From NCBI RefSeq assembly GCF_040656415.1, contig NZ_JBFAMC010000001.1, forward strand, positions 558,001-622,000: 64,000 nt of DNA, in the 5' to 3' direction. The notes beneath the pieces are model-generated. The model saw nothing but the letters and a program-made list of their open reading frames with translations. It had not been told where the DNA came from and ran no database searches. Made by a program: the position numbers and the translations under genes. This DNA comes from Rhodococcus_F sp040656415. GTDB taxonomy: Bacteria > Actinomycetota > Actinomycetes > Mycobacteriales > Mycobacteriaceae. Below, piece after piece: positions 17,406 through 25,752 of the stretch. Numbering within the stretch: position 1 is the stretch's first letter; every line of letters starts with the position of its first letter.

Positions 17406-18679
17406 CGCCGCAGGGCACGCTCCCCGGGGGCCAGTGATGCGGCGTCCGCCGCCGACTGTCCGGCATACCAGCCGTTGACGTCGACGGCTTTGCGGCGTGA
17501 CTTGCGGGTGTTCGGGAACAGACGCTCGAACTCGGAATCGACTGCCTCTGACCTGCGGGCCAGGATCGGCAGGAGGTCCTGGACCCGGATCGACGCCTCG
17601 TCCGCAGCATCAGCCATGGCCCGGCTGTCTGCGTCGCGAAGGCGTTGGCCGATGCGGCTGGCGAAGCCCGCGAGGAAGCCCTTGCGGAAGGATGTGGTGT
17701 GTGACCCGCCCCGGCTGTCGGCATCCTCGAGTTGCATTGCATGCGTGGCCTGCACGAGAAGCGATGTGAAAAGCAGGTCGACCTGCTGGAGCGCAAGGGG
17801 CGTCCCGACCACAGTGGCGATGGCGAGGGAGCTGAACCACACGGTGCGTACCTGGTTGGCGTCGCCTATCTCGGTGAGAAGGTGCACCTTCTCCTTGAGG
17901 TAAGGATTCTCCAAGTGGATGCGACGACTGTGCACCGGTGTGTCACCCATCCCGCTCCCCTTGTGGAGAAGGGTGGCGGTGATCGCGTAGCGCGTCATCA
18001 ACTCTTGGGCCTTCGAGGTGAAGATCTCCGCTTCCTCGGCGAAGTCGGTGGCCTCGGCTTTGGCGAGAAGTCCGCGGATTCTGTTGAGTACCTTCGTATC
18101 TACTCGAGTGGCAGACTCTGCGACACCGTCGACGATGCGGACGCTCGGCCATGTCGAGGGCGGTGGGGTGAGCATGGTCCATCCGGGCAGGTTCGTCCAA
18201 GTCAGGGATAGATCGGTGAATTGTTGGACGGGATGGAACGGGTCTTCGTACATCAGCCCGGCGGCGAGAGTGCGGAAGTCGGCCTCTTCTGCCGGACACC
18301 GCCGGGCAAGGCGGTTCGCTGCCGGATACTGCTCGCCGATGGTGCGGAGTTGATCGACCCAGTCTCGTGGTGCGCGGTGCTCGGCGCGCGTCCGTCGGGA
18401 TTCGTACAGAACGAGTGTCGCCGCTAGAGGTGCGTCCGATGGTTCCCTGGACCGCCGCGCCAGATGCACGATGTCGGCGGGTTGCCAACCGCGCTCGTAT
18501 GCGGAGGACAACTCGCCCACGAGGATGTGCACCGTGGAGGCTGGCCGAAGGTCTGCTTCGTCGTCGAACACGTGCGCTCCGTTCCCGAACCCACTCGCGT
18601 GTGACCGAAGGGATGTTCCCCCGGTGTCATAGGCAGTGTGTATGCGGGGTACGACAACACCGACCCCGCATGTGGTCAC
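17402..18679 (-). CDS. DUF2786 domain protein
   Basis: A 425-residue protein of unknown function. Residues around 205-245 form the DUF2786 motif (KVLNRIRGLLAKAEATDFAEEAEIFTSKAQEL shared by the family), and the second half is helical with a basic tail. The N-terminal half is not a domain I recognise. GTG 18679 overlaps the metG TGA as GTGA; the frame stays open upstream, but only as the antisense shadow of metG. The overlap implies coupled translation with metG. No catalytic residues are evident. Confidence 0.75.
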   Translation of the reverse strand: MTTCGVGVVVPRIHTAYDTGGTSLRSHASGFGNGAHVFDDEADLRPASTVHILVGELSSAYERGWQPADIVHLARRSREPSDAPLAATLVLYESRRTRAEHRAPRDWVDQLRTIGEQYPAANRLARRCPAEEADFRTLAAGLMYEDPFHPVQQFTDLSLTWTNLPGWTMLTPPPSTWPSVRIVDGVAESATRVDTKVLNRIRGLLAKAEATDFAEEAEIFTSKAQELMTRYAITATLLHKGSGMGDTPVHSRRIHLENPYLKEKVHLLTEIGDANQVRTVWFSSLAIATVVGTPLALQQVDLLFTSLLVQATHAMQLEDADSRGGSHTTSFRKGFLAGFASRIGQRLRDADSRAMADAADEASIRVQDLLPILARRSEAVDSEFERLFPNTRKSRRKAVDVNGWYAGQSAADAASLAPGERALRR

Positions 18680-20235
18680 TCCTCTACGTACCGAGGGAAA
18701 ACGCCCGAAGGTGCGGGTAGCGGGGTCCCCGCGACGATTCGGGTGGCGAGGTCGCTGAATTGGCGTGACCCGGGATCCTGGCCGAGGAGATCGAGGAGTT
18801 TGTTCGCCGCATCCGGCATCACCGGCTGTACGAGGATGCTCACGATCCGCACCACTTCGAGCGTGACGTACAGCACGGTCCCCATCCGCTCGGGATCTGT
18901 CTTCCGCAAGACCCAGGGTTCCTGCTTGGAGAAGTACCGGTTCGTCTCGCCGAGAACCGACCAGATTGCTTCCAGCCCGAGATGCAATGCCTGGACGTCG
19001 AATTCGGCGCGGACCCGGGCCGGCAACGCATCGGCTTGCGCCAGCAGCGCATTGTCGTCCTCGCTGAGGTCGCCGGGAGCGGGGACCTTGGCGTCGCAGT
19101 TCTTCGCGACCATCGACAGCGACCGCTGGGCGAGATTGCCGAGTTCGTTCGCGAGGTCGGCGTTGATCCGGGTGACGATGGCCTCGTGGCTGTAGCTGCC
19201 GTCCTGGCCGTACGAGATCTCGCGGAGCAGGAAGAAGCGGACTGCGTCGAGACCGTACTGCTCGACCATCGCGACCGGGTCGACCACGTTGCCGACCGAC
19301 TTCGACATCTTCTCGCCCCTGTTGTAGAGGAACCCGTGCACGAAGACGCGCTCGGGCAACTCGATGCCTGCCGACATCAGGAACGCGGGCCAGAACACCG
19401 TGTGGAACCGGGTGATGTCCTTGCCGATGATGTGCACGTTCGCCGGCCAGAACTTGCGGAACTGCTCGGACTCGGTGTTCGGGTATCCGGCGCCGGTGAG
19501 GTAGTTGGTGAGCGCGTCCACCCACACGTACATGACGTGTTCGGGGTGGCCGGGGACCTCGACACCCCAGTCGAAGGTTGTACGCGAGATCGACAGATCC
19601 TTGAGGCCGCCCTTGACGAAGCTGACGATCTCGTTGCGGCGGGTCGCGGGCGCGATGAACTCGGGGTTCTCCTCGTACAGTCTCAGCAGCTTGTCCTGGT
19701 ACTCGGACAGCTTGAAGAAGTAGGTGGACTCCTCCGTCCATTCGACGGGCGTGCCCGTCTCGGTGGCCAGTCGTGAGCCGTCCTCGGCCAGTGTCGTCTC
19801 GGCCTCGGTATAGAAGGCCTCGTCCCGGACCGAGTACCAACCCGAGTAGGTGTCGAGGTAGATGTCGCCGTTGTCGAGCATTCTCTGCCAGATCGCCTTG
19901 CTGGCTTCCTCGTGATCGGCGTCCGTCGTGCGGATGAACCGGTCGAAGGAGATGTTCAAGGCCTTGTCCATCGCCTCGAAAACGTCGGAGTTGCGCGCCG
20001 CGAGTTCGCGGACGTCGACGCCCTCCTTGGCCGCGGTCTGCTGCATCTTCAGTCCGTGCTCGTCGGTCCCGGTCAGGAAGAACACGTCGAAGCCATCCAG
20101 GCGCTTGAACCGGGCCAGGGCGTCGGCGGAGATGTACTCGTAGGCGTGGCCGATGTGCGGGACGCTGTTGGGGTACGCGATCGCCGTCGTCAGATAGAAG
20201 GGTGGCCGCGAGGCGGAGGGATCAGCAGCATTCAT
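18676..20235 (-). CDS. metG: Methionyl-tRNA synthetase
   Basis: A 519-residue class I synthetase with YPNSVPHIGHAYEY (HIGH) near residue 20, FFLTGTDEHGLKMQ, and the KMSKS loop in EKMSKSVGNVVDP near residue 305. It charges tRNA-Met and ends after the anticodon-binding helices, without the C-terminal tRNA-binding dimerisation domain. It sits head-to-head with the SDR/tatD region as in mycobacteria. TAGAGT lies 9 nt before the start, hinting at a very short leader. Confidence 0.97.
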   Translation of the reverse strand: MNAADPSASRPPFYLTTAIAYPNSVPHIGHAYEYISADALARFKRLDGFDVFFLTGTDEHGLKMQQTAAKEGVDVRELAARNSDVFEAMDKALNISFDRFIRTTDADHEEASKAIWQRMLDNGDIYLDTYSGWYSVRDEAFYTEAETTLAEDGSRLATETGTPVEWTEESTYFFKLSEYQDKLLRLYEENPEFIAPATRRNEIVSFVKGGLKDLSISRTTFDWGVEVPGHPEHVMYVWVDALTNYLTGAGYPNTESEQFRKFWPANVHIIGKDITRFHTVFWPAFLMSAGIELPERVFVHGFLYNRGEKMSKSVGNVVDPVAMVEQYGLDAVRFFLLREISYGQDGSYSHEAIVTRINADLANELGNLAQRSLSMVAKNCDAKVPAPGDLSEDDNALLAQADALPARVRAEFDVQALHLGLEAIWSVLGETNRYFSKQEPWVLRKTDPERMGTVLYVTLEVVRIVSILVQPVMPDAANKLLDLLGQDPGSRQFSDLATRIVAGTPLPAPSGVFPRYVEE

Positions 20236-20346
20236 GATTTGCCTACTCTATCTGCGCGCCCCGGCTTCGCGACGCGCAGATCGGCGTTATCGAAACTGTC
20301 GAATCGTGTCCGAACGTGCCAACCCGCTGCCATGGCGGCAACGTCG

Positions 20347-21198
20347 TCACTGATCGGCTCCGGTCTCGCCGGTAACCGCTCGGGATTCGTACTGCGCGCG
20401 GACGGCCTTGTCGGCGGCCGCTACCTGGTCGGGGACGAGCTTGCGGACCACGGCGTCGCGGATGAACGGCGGAAGCAGCGAGACCAGACGGGTCAGCGGT
20501 CCGATGTAGCCGGGAATGGTGACTTCGAAGCGCGGGCGTCGAATCACTCCGACCACTGCCTTCGCGACGTCGGCCGGAGTAAGGAGTTTTGCCGCACCCG
20601 TCGCCGTGCCCGCCGCGAGTTCCGTGTCGACGACGCCGGGCATGATGACCGAGATCTGCACTCCCGACCGGTGTAGTTCCTCCCTGACAGCAGTCAGGTA
20701 GCCGAGGACTCCGTGTTTGGTAGCGGCATACGTGGACTCGCCGGGCGGCGCGACCTTCGATGCCGCCGACGCAACAGTGACTATGTGGCCGCGTCCGCGG
20801 TCGCGCATTGCGGGTGCAGCGAGTTTCACTCCACGGATCACTCCGTGCAGATTGACGGCGAGTTGCCGGTCGGTGGCAGACTCTGGTTCTTCGTCGAAGC
20901 TGCCGACCCGCATGACGCCCGCATTGTTCACGAGCACGTCGATTGCGCCCCAACGATCCTCGACCGAGGCCAGGAAGTCGGAGAACGATCCGGTGTCCGT
21001 CACGTCCAGATCCAGGCCCTGCGCTGTGCCGCCGAGTCGGCCGAGTTCTTCTGCGGTCCGGCGTGCTTCGGCGCCGTCCAGGTCGCCGATCGCAACCTTG
21101 GCGCCGGCTTCGGTGAGATGTCGAGCGATCTCTTGCCCGATCCCCCGCGCGCCGCCGGTCACAGCGATCACAAGGCCGTTCAACGAGTTCGACGTCAT
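20347..21198 (-). CDS. Short-chain dehydrogenase/reductase
   Basis: Classical SDR of 283 residues: TGGARGIGQEIA is the cofactor loop, GDLDG the adenine-ribose site, NNAGVM the structural motif, and S-x(n)-YAATK the catalytic triad. The C-terminal 60 residues (RFEVTIPGYIGPLTRLVSLLPP) form a hydrophobic extension seen in SDRs of mycolata that act on lipids or ketones; the substrate is unknown. A GGAG site precedes ATG 21198. It is inserted between metG and tatD. Confidence 0.9.
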   Translation of the reverse strand: MTSNSLNGLVIAVTGGARGIGQEIARHLTEAGAKVAIGDLDGAEARRTAEELGRLGGTAQGLDLDVTDTGSFSDFLASVEDRWGAIDVLVNNAGVMRVGSFDEEPESATDRQLAVNLHGVIRGVKLAAPAMRDRGRGHIVTVASAASKVAPPGESTYAATKHGVLGYLTAVREELHRSGVQISVIMPGVVDTELAAGTATGAAKLLTPADVAKAVVGVIRRPRFEVTIPGYIGPLTRLVSLLPPFIRDAVVRKLVPDQVAAADKAVRAQYESRAVTGETGADQ

Positions 21199-21298
21199 CA
21201 GTTGGGCTCCCTCCGGTTGTGGGCGAACTTACCTTGCCCGGCGTGCGTTCAGGCCGACCCGATGATGTTCGTGTAGCCCTGATATCGACAATGTCTGC

Positions 21299-22141
21299 AT
21301 GAGCAAAGACCGACCCGCCCCCGAACCGCCACAGCCGCTGTCGCCACTCGTCGACGCGCACACCCACCTCGATGCGTGCGGAGCCTCGGATGCCTCCAGC
21401 GTCAGGCAGATGGTGGACCGGGCAGCGGCTGTCGGGGTCGAGAGGGTCGTCACCGTGGCCGACGACCTCGAGGCCGCAAGGTTCGCCGTCGACGCCGCGA
21501 ACTGGGATCCTCGGGTGTATGCGGCAGTAGCCATCCACCCGACGAGGGCGAATGTGCTCGACGAGACCACCAAGGCGGAGATCGAACGACTTGCGGGCGA
21601 TCCCCGTGTGGTCGCGGTTGGCGAGACCGGGCTGGACTTCTATTGGCCGGGAAAGCTCGATGGCTGCGCTACGGCAACCGAGCAGATGGCCGGTTTTCGC
21701 TGGCACATCGATTTGGCGAAACGCCTCGGTAAGACCCTGATGATCCACAACCGGGAGGCCGATCAGGCTCTGTTGCGGGTGTTACGCGAAGAGGGGCCAC
21801 CGGAGTCTGTGATCTTCCACTGTTTCTCCTCGGATGCCGAGATGGCGCGCGAGTGCATCGATGCAGGGTATGTCCTCAGCTTCTCCGGCACCGTCAGCTT
21901 CAAGAATGCGAAAGCGCTGCGAGAGGCGGCGCGACTGGTGCCGTCTGATCAGTTGATCTTCGAGACGGACGCACCGTTCCTCACCCCGCACCCGTTCCGG
22001 GGTGCACCCAACGAGCCCTACTGCCTGCCGTACACGGTCCGGGCACTGGCCGAGATCCGCGGCGAGGACCCGGAGATTCTGGCACGGGCATCCACCGCCA
22101 CTGCGGAGCGCGTCTACGGCCTCCCGCTGCAGGACGGGTAG
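21299..22141 (+). CDS. tatD: TatD-family metal-dependent hydrolase
   Basis: A 280-residue TIM-barrel nuclease family member. Metal ligands are visible: DAHTHLD near the N-terminus, GETGLDFYWP (Glu), LMIHNREAD (His), FHCFSSD (His) and ETDAPFLTPHP (Asp). TatD proteins are deoxyribonucleases of DNA repair. It leads the tatD-rpfB-ksgA order known from mycobacteria. GACAAT lies exactly six nucleotides before ATG 21299, an imperfect -10 for a leaderless start. Confidence 0.94.
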   Translation: MSKDRPAPEPPQPLSPLVDAHTHLDACGASDASSVRQMVDRAAAVGVERVVTVADDLEAARFAVDAANWDPRVYAAVAIHPTRANVLDETTKAEIERLAGDPRVVAVGETGLDFYWPGKLDGCATATEQMAGFRWHIDLAKRLGKTLMIHNREADQALLRVLREEGPPESVIFHCFSSDAEMARECIDAGYVLSFSGTVSFKNAKALREAARLVPSDQLIFETDAPFLTPHPFRGAPNEPYCLPYTVRALAEIRGEDPEILARASTATAERVYGLPLQDG

Positions 22142-22238
22142 AAAGCCGAGTCCTGCTTCCACGCCTGTCCTGCGTGGTGAAGTAAGGTCGTCGTCGCAAT
22201 CTTTTCGTGATCTAGACACGCCCAAATCGGACCCGAAG

Positions 22239-22267
22239 TTGTCAGATGATTTTCGGTTCGTTACCGT
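22239..22267 (+). promoter_or_regulatory. Predicted promoter of rpfB
   Basis: TTGTCA (22239-22244) and TACCGT (22262-22267) are separated by 17 nt, a good sigma-70-type match. The predicted start is near 22274, giving a leader of roughly 75 nt before rpfB. The tatD stop lies about 100 nt upstream. Confidence 0.6.
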
Positions 22268-22351
22268 ACCGTGATCAAACAAGTTGCCAGCCTTGGGACC
22301 GGATGTGTCTGAAACCGCGAGCATCACCAACGCCGAGTGGTCGGTGCGCTG

Positions 22352-23479
22352 ATGTCTGCGTTCGCGAGGATCAACTCGGCTCGTTCGCCGCTGCTGTACG
22401 CCGTGGTGGCGCTGCTTCTCCTCACCCTGATCGCGGGCGCGGTGACGGCCGTGGTCCGGCACAAGAGCGTCATCCTCGACGTGGACGGCGAGAAGATCTC
22501 GCTGCGCACGATGGCCACCGATGCCGCACAGGCACTTGCCGCCGCCGGCTACACGATCAGCGAACGCGATGTAGTCGCCCCGGCACAAGACGCGGCTTTG
22601 TCCGACGGAGACACCGTGGTGTTGCGACGTGCGCGTGAGGTATCGCTGACGGTGGACGGTCGGCCGGAGACCGTGTGGACGACCGCGCTCACCGTTGAGG
22701 ACGCACTGAAGCAATTCCAACTCGCCGACGACGTCTACGTATCCGCCTCCCGTTCGCACCGATTGCCTCTCGACGGGGCCGTTCTCGAGGTGCACAATCC
22801 GCTCGACGTCATGCTGGCTGACGGCGCCCGCCCTGCCGCCGCGGTACGCATCGCCGCACCGACGGTCGGGGAGTTCCTCGCCGAACACGGTGCGCCGCTC
22901 GAGCAGGCCGACACAGTCGTTCCCGCCGCGGATTCGCGGCTGACCGATGGCATGACCGTGACGGTCACCCGTGTTCGCACGGAGACGAAAGTCGAGACGC
23001 TGCCCCTCGAGCCCGAGGAACAGCGCATCGAAGATCCGACGATGAACATGAGTCGCACCGTTGTCGAGGACCCTGGAGTGCCGGGGATCCAGGAAGTTAC
23101 GTTCGCCGTCGACACCGTCAACGGAGATGAAGTCGGCCGTCGACAGGTTGACGCGAATGTCATGACGGCGTCGTCGCCGCGCGTTGTCCGCGTCGGCGCG
23201 AAGCCTGGCACCGAGGTACCGCCCGTCGAAAACGGTGCCATCTGGGATGCGCTCGCCCAATGCGAGGCCACGGGTAACTGGGCGATCAACACCGGCAACG
23301 GCTACTTCGGCGGAGTCCAGTTCAACCAGAGCACGTGGGAGCGGCACGGCGGTCTCAAGTACGCCGCGCGCGCCGACCTGGCCACTCGCGAAGAACAGAT
23401 TGCGATTGCGACCAAGACGCAGGAGGCGCAGGGTTGGGGCGCATGGCCGTCGTGCTCGAGCAAGATCGGCGTGCGCTAA
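22352..23479 (+). CDS. rpfB: Resuscitation-promoting factor RpfB
   Basis: The 375-residue protein begins with one membrane anchor (about residues 12-33, LLYAVVALLLLTLIAG). Three DUF348 ubiquitin-like repeats follow (34-200), then a G5 domain (about 200-285), then the Rpf lysozyme-like domain from about residue 296 with WDALAQCEATGNW carrying the catalytic Glu and GGVQFNQSTW. RpfB cleaves peptidoglycan and promotes exit from dormancy. ATG 22352 is preferred; GTG 22337 is possible. The domain order equals that of Mycobacterium RpfB, as does the position between tatD and ksgA. Confidence 0.95.
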   Translation: MSAFARINSARSPLLYAVVALLLLTLIAGAVTAVVRHKSVILDVDGEKISLRTMATDAAQALAAAGYTISERDVVAPAQDAALSDGDTVVLRRAREVSLTVDGRPETVWTTALTVEDALKQFQLADDVYVSASRSHRLPLDGAVLEVHNPLDVMLADGARPAAAVRIAAPTVGEFLAEHGAPLEQADTVVPAADSRLTDGMTVTVTRVRTETKVETLPLEPEEQRIEDPTMNMSRTVVEDPGVPGIQEVTFAVDTVNGDEVGRRQVDANVMTASSPRVVRVGAKPGTEVPPVENGAIWDALAQCEATGNWAINTGNGYFGGVQFNQSTWERHGGLKYAARADLATREEQIAIATKTQEAQGWGAWPSCSSKIGVR

Positions 23480-23488
23480 GTTCACCTG
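23477..23488 (+). promoter_or_regulatory. Candidate -10 of a leaderless ksgA transcript
   Basis: TAAGTT (23477-23482) includes the rpfB stop codon and stands exactly six nucleotides before the ksgA GTG at 23489. No Shine-Dalgarno site is present. Confidence 0.45.
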
Positions 23489-24379
23489 GTGTCCGACGCC
23501 GAAGTACCCCCTGTCGCCCGCGGTCGGGCGGCGCTCCTCGGCCCCGCGGAGGTGCGGTCCCTGGCCGAGGCATTCGGCGTCCGTCCCACCAAGCAACTGG
23601 GGCAGAACTTCGTGCACGACGCCAACACCGTGCGTCGCATCGTCGCCACTGCGGGGGTGGATGATGCAGACAGGGTCCTCGAGGTGGGGCCGGGGCTAGG
23701 ATCGCTGACTTTGGCGTTGCTCGATGTCGTCGACAAGGTGATCGCGGTCGAGGTCGACCCCAACCTCGCCGCACGACTTCCGGAGACTGTGGCCGACCGT
23801 GCCCCGCAGCTGACGGACAGGCTGGCGGTGGTGGGTGCCGACGCGATGCGGATCGCACCCTCCGAGATCCCCGGCGAACCGACCGCGCTCGTCGCCAACC
23901 TGCCGTACAACGTGGCGGTGCCAGTGCTGCTGCACTTGTTGTCGGAGCTGCCCAGTCTGCGCACTGCACTCGTGATGGTGCAGGCCGAGGTCGCCGACCG
24001 ATTGGCGGCGAAACCCGGTAGCAAGACCTATGGTGCACCCAGTGTGAAGGCCAACTTTTTCGGGGACGTCCGCAGGGCAGGAGCTGTCGGGCGCGCCGTG
24101 TTCTGGCCCGTTCCGAAGGTCGAGTCGGGTCTTGTGCGCATCGACCGCTACGTCGAACCGCCGTGGCCGGTCGACGAGGAAGCCCGACGTCGTGTCTTCG
24201 CGGTGATAGATGCGGCTTTCGCTCAGCGCCGCAAGACGTTACGCGCTGCACTCGGTAGTTGGGCGGGCTCGCCCACGCAAGCGGAACGACGATTACGCGA
24301 AGCGGGAATCGAACCGTCCGCGCGGGGCGAGACACTCGATGTCGCCGCGTTCGTCCGTCTAGCGGCCACCCAGCCCTGA
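23489..24379 (+). CDS. ksgA: 16S rRNA adenine(1518/1519)-N6-dimethyltransferase
   Basis: The 296-residue KsgA/RsmA dimethylates two adenosines in the 3' hairpin of 16S rRNA. KQLGQNFVHDANTVRRIV is the N-terminal family block, VLEVGPGLGSLTLALL the SAM-binding motif, and NLPYNVAVPVL the N-L-P-Y catalytic motif. The gene starts with GTG 9 nt after the rpfB stop. It can be read both from the rpfB promoter and, if the -10 is real, from its own start. Confidence 0.96.
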   Translation: MSDAEVPPVARGRAALLGPAEVRSLAEAFGVRPTKQLGQNFVHDANTVRRIVATAGVDDADRVLEVGPGLGSLTLALLDVVDKVIAVEVDPNLAARLPETVADRAPQLTDRLAVVGADAMRIAPSEIPGEPTALVANLPYNVAVPVLLHLLSELPSLRTALVMVQAEVADRLAAKPGSKTYGAPSVKANFFGDVRRAGAVGRAVFWPVPKVESGLVRIDRYVEPPWPVDEEARRRVFAVIDAAFAQRRKTLRAALGSWAGSPTQAERRLREAGIEPSARGETLDVAAFVRLAATQP

Positions 24380-24521
24380 CATTCTTCCGGTCCGGTCTGG
24401 AGTGCCCACGGGACAGATTTTCGGTCCGTGCTTGCCACGGATGTTGCCGCACCCCCCGAGACGGCGGTGGTGCTCGATGTGGTTCACTGTTCGTGGTCGT
24501 AGGTTTTGTGTTTGTGTTTTC

Positions 24522-24549
24522 ACGCTCGCAAATCGATGGTTGCGAGCGT
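24522..24549 (+). terminator. Perfect 10-bp hairpin between ksgA and cspA
   Basis: ACGCTCGCAA (24522-24531) pairs fully with TTGCGAGCGT (24540-24549) around an 8-nt loop, preceded by a T/G-rich stretch and followed by TTTGG. It may end ksgA transcription or be a structure in the cspA leader. The 269-nt ksgA-cspA gap holds nothing else I can name. Confidence 0.55.
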
Positions 24550-24648
24550 TTGGACGTCCTCCACAGGAATCGTCATAGACGGTCGTGTCAATGACCCAGG
24601 TCGCCGAGCTGGTTGCCTGAAGAAGTTACTGTGTTTGAGGAGATTTAC

Positions 24649-24852
24649 ATGGCAGAGGGCATCGTGAAGTGGTTCAACTCCGAGAAGGGGTTCGGCTTCA
24701 TCGCCCCCGAGGACGGCAGCGCTGACGTGTTCGTCCACTACTCGGAGATCCAGAGCAGCGGCTTCCGCACGCTCGAGGAGAACCAGCGTGTTTCGTTCGA
24801 GATCGGCCAGGGCAACAAGGGCCCGCAGGCCACTGGCGTCACCGTGATCTGA
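24649..24852 (+). CDS. cspA: Cold-shock protein, CspA type
   Basis: A 67-residue single cold-shock domain with RNP1 KGFGFI and RNP2 VFVHYS, so it binds single-stranded RNA or DNA as a chaperone. GAGGAG ends six nucleotides before ATG 24649; an in-frame start 36 nt upstream would only add residues unlike the family. It is followed by a strong terminator and forms a single-gene unit. Confidence 0.96.
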   Translation: MAEGIVKWFNSEKGFGFIAPEDGSADVFVHYSEIQSSGFRTLEENQRVSFEIGQGNKGPQATGVTVI

Positions 24853-24895
24853 GAGACGGCCATGACTTCCCGGTCCGCCGGGACATGACCTTCGA

Positions 24896-24937
24896 GCAAG
24901 GCCCCCTCGTCACCGAGTGGGGCCTTGTCTCTTTCCA
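24896..24937 (+). terminator. Rho-independent terminator after cspA
   Basis: CAAGGCCCC (24897-24905) pairs with GGGGCCTTG (24919-24927), followed by TCTCTTT. It separates cspA from the convergent membrane-protein gene. Confidence 0.85.
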
Positions 24938-24958
24938 TATGCTCTTTGTGCAGGTTCT

Positions 24959-25423
24959 TCAGCGCTCGGCGTGTGCAGGGGCACACGTTCGATCGAAGCG
25001 CAGGTGGGTTGCCTGGTATCCGAGGTTCATCGCGCAGACCAGCCAGAGGACGAGCGCTGAATTCCCTGTTGTTCCGAACATCCCGACCACTGCAGAGGCT
25101 CCCAGGCCTGCGGCGACGACGAACGTTGCAATTCCGAGCGTCCGACGAGCCGACGAGGAAAAGGCCACCACATAGGTGACCATGAGTGCCCACAGCGTGG
25201 CCGAAATTATCGTGGCGGCCACGAACCAATCCGCCGAATACGGCATCGGCCAGGTCCACGGCGCATCGCCGTTGTCGAGTGTGCACACGAATGCCAGCGA
25301 GAACGCCATGATCACCACTGTCGTTCCGCCGAGTGCCAGATGCGCCAGCATGAGTGTCTTCTTGCTTGTTCCTTGCAGAGCGGGCGCGCTCGGGCGCGCC
25401 TGTTCGACAACCGTGTGCCGCAT
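24959..25423 (-). CDS. Small four-helix membrane protein, unknown function
   Basis: A 154-residue protein with four clear hydrophobic segments (about residues 25-48, 62-88, 94-114 and 120-137) and a His/Arg-rich C-terminal tail. I recognise no family motif. Codon use is like the neighbours, and the hydrophobic periodicity supports a real gene. The first 20 residues are polar, so a start at an inner Met is possible. It is convergent with cspA. Confidence 0.6.
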   Translation of the reverse strand: MRHTVVEQARPSAPALQGTSKKTLMLAHLALGGTTVVIMAFSLAFVCTLDNGDAPWTWPMPYSADWFVAATIISATLWALMVTYVVAFSSSARRTLGIATFVVAAGLGASAVVGMFGTTGNSALVLWLVCAMNLGYQATHLRFDRTCAPAHAER

Positions 25424-25752
25424 TCCCCGACTTCCCCGACCTTTCCTCGTTCGTCACGCGCAATGACGCCGAACGGCCGCCCGGGCACGGATGTCATGTC
25501 CGCAGTAAGGGGCTGTTCGGCGTCTTGGTCAGGCGTTACCGTATCGGTCCGCGAATCCGCGAATACGCTCGCCCACCCCGTCGGGCAACTCGATGATGTG
25601 AACGGCCAATCACCCTGGAAATGACGTAGTCGCGAACATATCAATTTTCTCACTAGTCACACAGGCCTCATGAATATCAGTAGACTAGCTAGCTGCACTT
25701 CCTGAATTTGCGCACGGGTACCGCAGTGATATTCGAGGGAAGGGTCTTCGGA
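25424..25752. other. Intergenic region, 329 nt, divergent promoters likely
   Basis: No convincing gene. The left part is GC-rich; the right part (about 25620-25700) is AT-richer and contains TAGACT at 25681-25686, a possible -10 for the YdcF-family gene, overlapping the palindrome CTAGCTAG. The promoter for the leftward membrane gene must also lie here. Confidence 0.35.

Noticed and set aside
18680..19840. Long N-terminal extension of the DUF2786 frame
   Set aside because: It lies within metG in another frame and is Arg/Gly-rich, typical of a high-GC shadow.
20243..21748. 501-codon frame antisense to tatD and overlapping the SDR gene
   Set aside because: It is out of frame with the SDR motifs and has shadow composition.
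21782..23617. 611-codon open frame opposite tatD, rpfB and ksgA
   Set aside because: The plus strand holds three clear genes there; the antisense product has no recognisable domain.
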